Below, piece after piece: positions 1 to 7,507 of a stretch of DNA of 64,000 nt. How positions within the stretch are numbered: position 1 is the first letter of the stretch; each line of letters begins with the position of its first letter. Source of the DNA: QVMM01 sp047030855 (lineage in GTDB: Bacteria > Bacteroidota > Bacteroidia > Bacteroidales > Dysgonomonadaceae); NCBI GenBank assembly GCA_047030855.1, contig JBKYIJ010000008.1:1550001-1614000 (forward strand), written 5' to 3'. The notes under the pieces were generated by a model that had not been told where the DNA came from, did no database searches, and worked only from the letters and a program-made list of their open reading frames with translations. A program made the position numbers and the translations under genes.

Positions 1-787
1 TGAATTTTCCGTCAGCCGAAACGATTATGATTTTGGAGGAAGTGAAATAATCTCCGTTATCCTTATCGTCCATTCCCACTACAAAATCGTTGGTGTACCA
101 TACTGGTGCATTTACTTTTCCCAAGAAATGAAGAATATTCCCGTTCAGATCGCAGATATAAGTTCCTTTGCCTGCGCATGTGAAAAGGATTTTTTTTCCG
201 TCGGGAGATACGGACGGCCACACGTAACCGATCGCATCTTTTCCGCAAGGCTCCAGAATTGTTTTGGAACTGTTTCTGTATAGTGCGATCTTGTTATTAT
301 CTTCAACGCAAGCGTATGTAATATCCGATCCTGATTTTAAAGAACCTTGTTTCACTAACTTCTTATCAGAAGCAACAACAATCCCCGTACCTGAAATCTG
401 TGGATTTTTCAGATCTCGGGATTGTCTGACAATTTGTTCCTTTTTCAAATTGCTTAGATCAATTTTATTCAGATCATCATATTTTAGCCCGTTGATGTAG
501 GAGGTTTGTCTGGATAAAACGCTTTTTCCGTCTTTCGTAAATGCAGGTTTATAGCCTGCACCTGCAACATCTGTTAATGTAACTTTACCTTTCGTTTCAA
601 GGTTGTAAAGTTTTAATCCCTTATTGTTTTCGGATGTAAACAATATCTGAGTCCCTTGCTCGTTCAATATCGGATAAAAACCCGTTTCGCCTAATGGTAT
701 TCTGAGTTTGCTTTTAACTTCTACGGTTTGCCCGTTAAGAAAAGAAGCAGAAACCAAGAGAAGTATAAATAAAAATTTTATTCTCAT
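1..787 (-). CDS. secreted PD40/TolB-like beta-propeller protein (partial)
   Basis: An open frame starts at ATG 787 and runs off the left edge, giving at least 262 codons. The N-terminus is a clear Sec signal (MRIKFLFILLLVSASFLNGQ). The rest has WD40-like PD40 repeats, for example around SVSPDGKKILF and TKDGKSVLS, as in the TolB propeller. It is a paralogue of the protein at 33002-33946: both share AGAGYK followed by a D-(G/N)-K-(S/T)-(V/I)-L segment, and the order of blades matches. It starts 29 bases past the stop of the phosphodiester glycosidase gene, so it is probably in the same transcript. The propeller may act as a periplasmic or surface binding module. No enzyme motif is visible and the function is unknown. 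Confidence 0.75.
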   Translation of the reverse strand, partial: MRIKFLFILLLVSASFLNGQTVEVKSKLRIPLGETGFYPILNEQGTQILFTSENNKGLKLYNLETKGKVTLTDVAGAGYKPAFTKDGKSVLSRQTSYINGLKYDDLNKIDLSNLKKEQIVRQSRDLKNPQISGTGIVVASDKKLVKQGSLKSGSDITYACVEDNNKIALYRNSSKTILEPCGKDAIGYVWPSVSPDGKKILFTCAGKGTYICDLNGNILHFLGKVNAPVWYTNDFVVGMDDKDNGDYFTSSKIIIVSADGKF

Positions 788-816
788 TGCTTTTCGTTTT
801 TAAGATTAATATTATA

Positions 817-3315
817 TTATTTCACAATTATTTTAGCTGTTTGGGAAGAATTACCCCTTTGAACTTTCACGAAGTATATACCCGGAGTAAAAGATTCCGT
901 CGCGATCATAATTTTTTGATCATTAGGAATAGCGGTCTCCTGTTTTATTAAACTGCCTAAAGCTGAATAAACCGATACGATTACATCCTCATTGCCTTCC
1001 GGTACGCTTACGGTCAAACTGTTCCCTCTGTTTACGGGATTCGGATAAACAACCAATACTGATGCGTCAGGATTAATATCCTCAATGCCCGTCTGCAAAT
1101 AATCATAAGTCAACTTTACATCTTTAACGGACAAATACATATCCGTACCGCTTGCCGCTTTTCCGTCATTAATATAAAAACTTATGGAAGAAATCACAAA
1201 TGGATAAGCTGCCCTGTCATTCAAATCACCCAGTTGATTCAGAGCAATACCTATTACTATATCTTTATCAGCAATAATGTCTTTAACTGATACTATTTGA
1301 TTAGAACCGTTTTTAGCGCTGCAATTGACGGATATTTCAGTCAGAACGGCATTGCCCGGATTGATGGTAAGATACATGGAGTCGGGTAGACTGAACGTTT
1401 CGATCGGCTTATTCAACGCTACATAAGAACCTCTCCCTTTGCTGGCGTAATTAAATGCAATCTTAGTACCATGCTCCCAGCCCTCCGGTAAATTAGTAGA
1501 AGAAAACGTCATATTTTTCAAATTCGAAGTTTTACCGATAACGAAAGACTCCATATTGTCGAACTTCTCCACATAATAAGGAGATTTGTCAACGATCTGA
1601 ACCTTAACTTTTAAGACGTCGGAATAGCTGCCTAAAGTCCCTGTAACTACAGTTTCGCCGTTGACAAGACCGGACAACACGCCATTCTCTATTTTGCAAA
1701 TTGTCGGATTGTCTATTACCCATGATAAAGATGCGGGATCTATCGGATATACTTTGCCGTCTGTTTGCGCTTGAACTTCTATTGCGTATTTTATGTTGTT
1801 ATCAACGATCACGCTGTCCAATCTGAAACTCATTACGGCGCTTTGATCTATTTCGATAGTTTTCGAAACCTTCAGCCCGTTATGTTCAGCGGTGAGTACT
1901 CCTTTTGTTAAGGTTCCTGATGCGACAAATGCTCCTGATGCGTCGATATGCCCAAGGGCAGGATCACACGAGTATGTAACCGGAGTATTTTTATTTACAA
2001 TGGCTTTGTATTGGTTATAACCATATATTGCGGGTTTTACTCTTGAGTTAACAGGTATCTTTATCGAATAATCTTCAAACTGGATTTCTGTTATTGTGTT
2101 ATCCTCCGGTGCAGTATCGTAAACCATCCATCCGTTTGCTACAGGGCGTTCTTTCCCATCGGCAGGCATATTTATTATTTTCCCGTCCAGCATCATTTGT
2201 GCAGAACCTCCGCCATCCATTGAGGTTACGTTCCATGCACCCAGATTCCTTAATATTTCCGCCATCGTTTCGGTACTGGTTCCGACAGATACTCCTTTTT
2301 TATCAATCACAATCAGATATGCGGTTTTTCTGTCCTGCGACATTCCGATGCCTGTCCGCGGATATAGTTGTTGATTATAGCTTTCGTTATAATTTCTGTC
2401 TGTCAAAACTCCGTCTTGAAGGATTACGGCATTGCCTGTAACCATTTCGGATATGGCAGGTCTTGATTGATTCGCTGTCGTAAACACTCCTAAGTTCACT
2501 TTTATTTGTTGTCCTGCCGTTAGGTTCTCAAGAAATGTTTTTGCGGTTCCGTTCCCAGATAATACCGATTCTCCCGGATTTAAAGTATTTGCACCTTTAT
2601 CCTTGACTATTCTGACCACCTCGCAGGTCACATCCTCATTTATTCCCCATTGTTGGTTATTTACGGGTTTAATGAATACTTCGGTGCCATTGTCGTCAGT
2701 AAAGGTTTTTTCCCCGACATAATGATTGAAGAATACCAATTCGTTTTCGTTACGTTTTCGATTGACTTGCGATATTCTATATTCGCCCACTCCTTCAATC
2801 GTTGCTTTGCCGTCGAAATTCATGTCTTCTATCCAAAGTTCTTTGTTTTTGTCTAAAGCTACGAATCCGATAGCCCCATGTCCTCTGTTCCATTCGTTAG
2901 GATCGGTTATCATCGTTCCCTTGTTGGCACTCCCGCTATGCGGTATTCCTATCAGGTCGGGTTGTCCTTGTCCCGAAACTATCCAGAAATTTCCGTTTAC
3001 GCCGCCAAGCACTTTTTCCTGATCTGTTGTCAGTCTGTTATAGGCATTAGTCATGGCTTCCGTTTTTCTGACGACATCGTATGCCTGAAATGTATTTATC
3101 TTATTATTATCGTCCTTTAAATCAATAGTAAGGAGGTAAACATTCAAAGGATATTCCGGAAAGTAATATTTGGTATAGGTTACTCCGGGTCCTATTTTTT
3201 TATATTCGATTGTATCAGCTGTTTTTGGCTGGTCTTTGATAATAAAAGTTGCTTGTGCGTATAATCCGCAAAATACCTGAGATAGCAGTAAAAGAGTAAG
3301 TAAAACGTTTTTCAT
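817..3315 (-). CDS. secreted phosphodiester glycosidase (NAGPA/DUF2233) with T9SS tail, copy 1
   Basis: This is an 832-residue secreted protein. A signal peptide ends near residue 20. Residues ~85-400 form a NAGPA/DUF2233 domain, with the family hallmarks RTGIGMSQD and SMDGGGSAQM. Bacterial Ig-like segments (~400-590) and a jelly-roll-like segment (~595-745) follow. The end is a T9SS type A sorting tail (VVYPNPV start, AKIIVK end), so it is probably exported across the outer membrane. The family includes the human uncovering enzyme, which removes alpha-GlcNAc from a 1-phosphodiester on mannose-6-phosphate. In this locus a cell-wall phosphodiester, such as a GlcNAc-1-P link to MurNAc-6, is a reasonable but inferred substrate. 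It is a tandem paralogue of 3412-5883. Confidence 0.85.
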   Translation of the reverse strand: MKNVLLTLLLLSQVFCGLYAQATFIIKDQPKTADTIEYKKIGPGVTYTKYYFPEYPLNVYLLTIDLKDDNNKINTFQAYDVVRKTEAMTNAYNRLTTDQEKVLGGVNGNFWIVSGQGQPDLIGIPHSGSANKGTMITDPNEWNRGHGAIGFVALDKNKELWIEDMNFDGKATIEGVGEYRISQVNRKRNENELVFFNHYVGEKTFTDDNGTEVFIKPVNNQQWGINEDVTCEVVRIVKDKGANTLNPGESVLSGNGTAKTFLENLTAGQQIKVNLGVFTTANQSRPAISEMVTGNAVILQDGVLTDRNYNESYNQQLYPRTGIGMSQDRKTAYLIVIDKKGVSVGTSTETMAEILRNLGAWNVTSMDGGGSAQMMLDGKIINMPADGKERPVANGWMVYDTAPEDNTITEIQFEDYSIKIPVNSRVKPAIYGYNQYKAIVNKNTPVTYSCDPALGHIDASGAFVASGTLTKGVLTAEHNGLKVSKTIEIDQSAVMSFRLDSVIVDNNIKYAIEVQAQTDGKVYPIDPASLSWVIDNPTICKIENGVLSGLVNGETVVTGTLGSYSDVLKVKVQIVDKSPYYVEKFDNMESFVIGKTSNLKNMTFSSTNLPEGWEHGTKIAFNYASKGRGSYVALNKPIETFSLPDSMYLTINPGNAVLTEISVNCSAKNGSNQIVSVKDIIADKDIVIGIALNQLGDLNDRAAYPFVISSISFYINDGKAASGTDMYLSVKDVKLTYDYLQTGIEDINPDASVLVVYPNPVNRGNSLTVSVPEGNEDVIVSVYSALGSLIKQETAIPNDQKIMIATESFTPGIYFVKVQRGNSSQTAKIIVK

Positions 3316-3357
3316 TATAGTATTGTTAGCCAGTTTTTATGTGTTTTTGATATAAGA

Positions 3358-3385
3358 TTCAAAGGTATTATCTAATACCTTTGAA
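3358..3385 (-). promoter_or_regulatory. 28-bp palindrome containing a TAnnTTTG -7 box
   Basis: Two perfect 13-base arms (TTCAAAGGTATTA and its complement) flank only two bases. Because of the symmetry, TACCTTTG, a perfect Bacteroidota -7 box, is present on both strands. On the minus strand it sits about 45 bases ahead of the start at 3315, with a weak TTG at -33 spacing. It may be a promoter overlapped by an operator, or a hairpin that ends the upstream message. It lacks a U-run, which argues against a classic terminator. Confidence 0.45.
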
Positions 3386-3411
3386 CCTCAATCATATTTT
3401 GTTAATAGTAT

Positions 3412-5883
3412 TTACTTAACTATAACCTTAGCTGTTTGCGACAGATTTCCCTTTGCAACATTTATGAAATATATGCCGGAAGGTAAAGATCCTGCCGGAA
3501 TATTTACAGATTCCTCATAAGCAGGATAGTCAGCCTGAAATACTAAACTTCCTGTTGCTGAATATACTGAAACCCTTGTGTCACTTTCTCCCAGAGGCAA
3601 TTTAACCGTTAAGTCTTTACCTCTTTCAACAGGATTCGGGAAAACAACAAGCGAGGATGAATTCTCCCGTTGTGCATCAATTCCTGTCTGCAGATGAGAG
3701 TAAGTCAGCTTTACGTCTTTGACAGACAGATACATATCCGTTCCACTTGCCGCTTTTCCGTCGTTTATGTAGAAGCTGATAGAAGAAATAAGGAATGGAT
3801 AGGCTGCCCTGTCATTCAAGTCGCCCAGTTGATTCAACGCAATTCCGATCACAATATCTTTATCGGCAATAATATCTTTAACAGATATTTTTTTACTCAA
3901 ACCGTTTTTAGCCGCGCAATTTACGGAAATCTCTGATAGAATGGCATTGCCCGGATTAATTGTAAGATACATGGAGTCGGGTAGGCTAAAGGTTTCAATC
4001 GACTTATTCAACGCTACATAAGAGCCTCTGCCCTTGCTTCCATAATTGAATGCGATTTTAGAACCGTGTTCCCATCCTTCAGGTAAATCTGTTGAAGATA
4101 CAGTTATATCTTTTAAGTTCGAAGTCTTCCCCATAACGAAAGAATCCATATTGTCGAATTTTTCCAGATAATAAGGAGATTTCTCTACGATCTGTACCTT
4201 TACTTTCAATTTATCAGAATAACTTCCCAGAGTTCCTGTTATCATACTTTCTCCATTGGCAAGTCCTGAAAGTACGCCGTTTTCTATTTTACATACCGCA
4301 GGGTTGTCAATTGTCCATGACAAAGTTGCGGGATTAACGGGATAGACTTTTCCTTCATATGAAGACAGTACTTCTATCGTATATTTTATTTGGTCGTCTA
4401 TAATTACAGAATCTAATTTGAGGTTAATGCTTGTTCCATCTTTATCTACTGTGATTTCTTTTGAAACTGTGATTCTGTTGTATTCGGCATTAAGGATACC
4501 TGTTTCTTTGTTACCTGATGCCACAAATGCACCCGATTTCTCGTCGATATATCCAAATTCAGGATCACAGGAATATGTTACCGATAGATTGTTAGTAACC
4601 AGTAATCCGTATTGGTTATATCCTAAAACAGCAGGTTTTACTAAGCTGCTTACAGGAACTTTTACATTGTAGTCCTGAAATGCTATGCTTGTTATTGCAT
4701 TGTCTTCGGGAGAAGTCGCAACGGCAAAGATCGCGTTGGATACATTACGTTCGCTTCCGTCAGAACCTATATTTATCTGACCGTATTCTTTAATGTACAT
4801 GTTGCTTGAACCTCCACCATCGAGATTTAAAGCTGTACTTGCACCTTGAAACAGCATTATTTCAGCTAATTGATATGTTGTAACACCCAAGGATATGCCG
4901 GCTTGTCTTCCGTCTACGACGCAGAAGAATATTTTTTTCTTGTCTTGCGAATATCCGATACCAGTTCTTGGATGTCTTTCCTCCCAATTCGGACCGTTGT
5001 GTTGTCCGTCTCTTAGCATGAAATGCTCACTACCTCCAACCATTTCTGAAAGAGGCAGCAATGGTTCACTTTGATCGTAAGGAAGTACCATCGACAGGTT
5101 CAGTTCGATTGCATCCCCGACATTCAGTTTATTTAAGAATGCTTGCGATGTGCCGTGTGCCGAAAGTATGGCTTTCCCTTCGGGGATAATTGAACTGCCT
5201 TTGTTTTCATATTTTTCAAGCACCTTAGCTTTTAAAGTTCCCGAGTTAATGCTCCAACCACCTTCAGTCAGCTCAATCAGAACTTCTGTACCATAGTTAT
5301 TGGTTCGGGTATGTTTTCCAAATATTGAGTTGTATAATACGCATTCATTTGAGCCTCTGGAGTCATTCACTTTAGTAATATCTTGAGTAGAGTTATCCGA
5401 TGCTTTAATTGTTCCTTGAAATTGCATATGTCTTATAAGAGGAATATTGTCGCTTGTAATTCCGAAAGTTCCTCTGCCGACAACAGGAATATGTCCTACC
5501 TGCCCTTTGGTCATAAATCCGCTTATAGGTAATCCGTTTGTCGTATTGTAGAAGTCGCCGTTTGTGCCGCCAAACAGAACGTGTCCGGCTTTTGATTTTC
5601 GGGCGGCCATAGCCGAAGGTCTTTCCATACCCCAGATAGAGTCGCGGCTTGTTACGCTTTCAAACTTTATGTACGGACTGGTTGCGTCAATTTCGAGAAA
5701 GTAAACTTTTTGGGGGTATGTATCATTCTTAAAATTCAGTTGTGTATAATAACTTCCGGGTCCTACCTGATAGTGTGCTATGGTATCCACAACATAAGGA
5801 CGTCCGTCTATTGTTATATTTGCCTGGCCTAAGCAGAAAATATAACATAAAAATCCTAATATAGAAAAGAATAATTTCTTCAT
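3412..5883 (-). CDS. secreted phosphodiester glycosidase (NAGPA/DUF2233) with T9SS tail, copy 2
   Basis: This 823-residue protein has the same architecture as copy 1: signal peptide ending near residue 19, NAGPA domain (~85-395), Ig-like segments, jelly-roll-like segment and T9SS tail (VVFPNPV start, AKVIVK end). NAGPA hallmarks are RTGIGYSQD, VVDGRQAG and NLDGGGSSNM. From about residue 480 to 735 it is nearly the same as copy 1 in amino acids, yet many third codon positions differ. The catalytic domains have diverged much more, for example GTNGDFYN here against GVNGNFWI in copy 1. The two copies are therefore an old duplication whose accessory domains are conserved while the active domain changed, possibly for different phosphodiesters. 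Confidence 0.85.
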   Translation of the reverse strand: MKKLFFSILGFLCYIFCLGQANITIDGRPYVVDTIAHYQVGPGSYYTQLNFKNDTYPQKVYFLEIDATSPYIKFESVTSRDSIWGMERPSAMAARKSKAGHVLFGGTNGDFYNTTNGLPISGFMTKGQVGHIPVVGRGTFGITSDNIPLIRHMQFQGTIKASDNSTQDITKVNDSRGSNECVLYNSIFGKHTRTNNYGTEVLIELTEGGWSINSGTLKAKVLEKYENKGSSIIPEGKAILSAHGTSQAFLNKLNVGDAIELNLSMVLPYDQSEPLLPLSEMVGGSEHFMLRDGQHNGPNWEERHPRTGIGYSQDKKKIFFCVVDGRQAGISLGVTTYQLAEIMLFQGASTALNLDGGGSSNMYIKEYGQINIGSDGSERNVSNAIFAVATSPEDNAITSIAFQDYNVKVPVSSLVKPAVLGYNQYGLLVTNNLSVTYSCDPEFGYIDEKSGAFVASGNKETGILNAEYNRITVSKEITVDKDGTSINLKLDSVIIDDQIKYTIEVLSSYEGKVYPVNPATLSWTIDNPAVCKIENGVLSGLANGESMITGTLGSYSDKLKVKVQIVEKSPYYLEKFDNMDSFVMGKTSNLKDITVSSTDLPEGWEHGSKIAFNYGSKGRGSYVALNKSIETFSLPDSMYLTINPGNAILSEISVNCAAKNGLSKKISVKDIIADKDIVIGIALNQLGDLNDRAAYPFLISSISFYINDGKAASGTDMYLSVKDVKLTYSHLQTGIDAQRENSSSLVVFPNPVERGKDLTVKLPLGESDTRVSVYSATGSLVFQADYPAYEESVNIPAGSLPSGIYFINVAKGNLSQTAKVIVK

Positions 5884-5969
5884 GATATATTTGTAATAAA
5901 TTAATTAAAGGAACGGAAGATAATTTTAGTCAGTAGGTTTTCCTTTCGGAAAAAGAGGGTTTTTCATAA

Positions 5970-5998
5970 AAAAAGGGGCAGATTGTGCCCCCTTTTTA
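5970..5998 (-). terminator. rho-independent terminator after the 6028-7422 gene
   Basis: The stem is GGGGCA (5975-5980) and TGCCCC (5986-5991) with a 5-base loop, flanked by A and T runs. Read on the minus strand it ends in a T-run. It lies just after the stop at 6028 and before copy 2 of the NAGPA pair, so expression of the two genes may be partly separate. Confidence 0.75.
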
Positions 5999-6027
5999 TC
6001 TTATTTATCATCAGTGAAGGCTGATAA

Positions 6028-7422
6028 TTATTTCACAAAAACTTTTTGAGCTTTTGTTGCGCCTGCTTGATTTGTAACTTTAACAATGTAAACGCCTTGA
6101 GCTGAAGGAGCATCCATTTCAGATACGTTCTTAGCAGCGGCAACTTGTTGTCCTGTTAAGTTGTAAACTTCAGCAGAAGTAACAGTGTCAGAGAATTCAA
6201 GAACTCCGTTAACTAATTTTACATCAGCAACATTGTCTTCTGTCATATCTGCAATGCTATTTCCGTTATCAATTTTGAAACTGTATTTTCCAAAGCCGTT
6301 AGCATTTGCGAAAATAAAGATTTCAGCTGATGTCTCGTTAACAACATTTACCACGGGAACTACTGCGGCAGCAGGGTTTGATGCTGTACCTAATCCGGCT
6401 TCAGGGAAAGAATACAAGAATTGCATACCTTCAAAAGTACCGCCAGCTCCCAATTTATACAGATAGAAAATATTTTTAGTAGTTTTATCGCCATGGTTAT
6501 TACCGCCTGCTACCAAATAATAATCATCTCCCATCATAAAATCTGCGAGTCCGTTAGCAGTTGATTGTGGAATTGTGGTTCCTGCTGTAGCAGCAGACAA
6601 GAAAGATTCACGCAATTCGCTTGTATATTCATTGTACTGGTTAGGAGTATCTCCTTGTTTATAAAGTGTAGGAAGAGAATTAGATCCATCCAGATAGAAT
6701 AAATCGTCAGTGATAGGTAATACAAAAGGTGCTGTTCCGTTAGTTGTAATTGATGCAGGATAGTATTGGCTGATTATGATTACTTCAGGCACAGGATTTA
6801 CTACTCCACCTTGTATTTCCCATTTGTAAACAAGATTCGAAATGTTTTCTACAGCTCCAGAGATAGCACCCATAATGTATCCGTCACCCTTTACGTCACC
6901 GTAAACATTGATGTGGTCCATACGGCACTCATAATCTGTAGTTTTGTATTCCAAAATCTTCACGGCAGCATCCATAGAGTTTTCGTCATCGATAACCCAT
7001 ACCTGAAGTCCACCGGTTTGCATACTGGTTACAAGATTAGCCAACACAAGATGTCCGGCATGGTCAGCACGTATCACACAGTTCTTAACACCTGTCGCTC
7101 CTTCAAAAATAGGTGTGGGTAATGCAAATTTTCCTGTACCTACAGGTGTTCCGTCTGCATTAAATACATACAAATTAAGAGGATCTGAAGAATCGTTCAT
7201 ATATACTTTTCCGTCTTTATAAGCGATAGTACGAGGATTCGTAAATCCAAGACTTGCATAGTTGCCTGTGTTGCCTGAATATAACCAGTCTCCATTTAAA
7301 GTGTAAGAACTTGTTGTTCCTTCAATTGGAATAGCCGGATACGTTGCAGGATCTGCAACCTGAGCCATAGCTGAGCCTCCGATCAGTAAAAAGGACATTG
7401 CTCCGAGTAAATTTTTTTTCAT
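6028..7422 (-). CDS. secreted beta-propeller-like protein with T9SS tail (resembles DUF4623)
   Basis: This 464-residue protein begins with a signal peptide (MKKNLLGAMSFLLIGGSAMA). The body consists of repeated beta-rich segments that look like a propeller, such as PRTIAYKDGKVYM and DFMMGDDYYLVAG. The C-terminal ~70 residues form a T9SS sorting domain (SAEVYNLTGQQV, then GVYIVKV, ending QKVFVK). It resembles the DUF4623 family, but this is from memory of its general layout and is uncertain. No catalytic motif is seen. It lies between the GHL10 gene and the phosphodiester glycosidases and is bounded by hairpins on both sides. A surface-binding or scaffold role is possible. Confidence 0.65.
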   Translation of the reverse strand: MKKNLLGAMSFLLIGGSAMAQVADPATYPAIPIEGTTSSYTLNGDWLYSGNTGNYASLGFTNPRTIAYKDGKVYMNDSSDPLNLYVFNADGTPVGTGKFALPTPIFEGATGVKNCVIRADHAGHLVLANLVTSMQTGGLQVWVIDDENSMDAAVKILEYKTTDYECRMDHINVYGDVKGDGYIMGAISGAVENISNLVYKWEIQGGVVNPVPEVIIISQYYPASITTNGTAPFVLPITDDLFYLDGSNSLPTLYKQGDTPNQYNEYTSELRESFLSAATAGTTIPQSTANGLADFMMGDDYYLVAGGNNHGDKTTKNIFYLYKLGAGGTFEGMQFLYSFPEAGLGTASNPAAAVVPVVNVVNETSAEIFIFANANGFGKYSFKIDNGNSIADMTEDNVADVKLVNGVLEFSDTVTSAEVYNLTGQQVAAAKNVSEMDAPSAQGVYIVKVTNQAGATKAQKVFVK

Positions 7423-7469
7423 GACTTTAATAGTTTAAATTAAACAATAGTTAGGTTATTAATTTATTT

Positions 7470-7507
7470 AAAATGGGTTCGCTAATAAGCTTAGCGAATC
7501 CATTTTA
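7470..7507 (-). terminator. hairpin terminator overlapping the GHL10 stop codon
   Basis: An inverted repeat of about 12 bases (TGGATTCGCTAA with TTAGCGAACCCA on the minus strand) includes the last codons and stop of the upstream gene and is followed by TTTT. It is likely to end or reduce transcription into 7422-6028. Confidence 0.6.
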
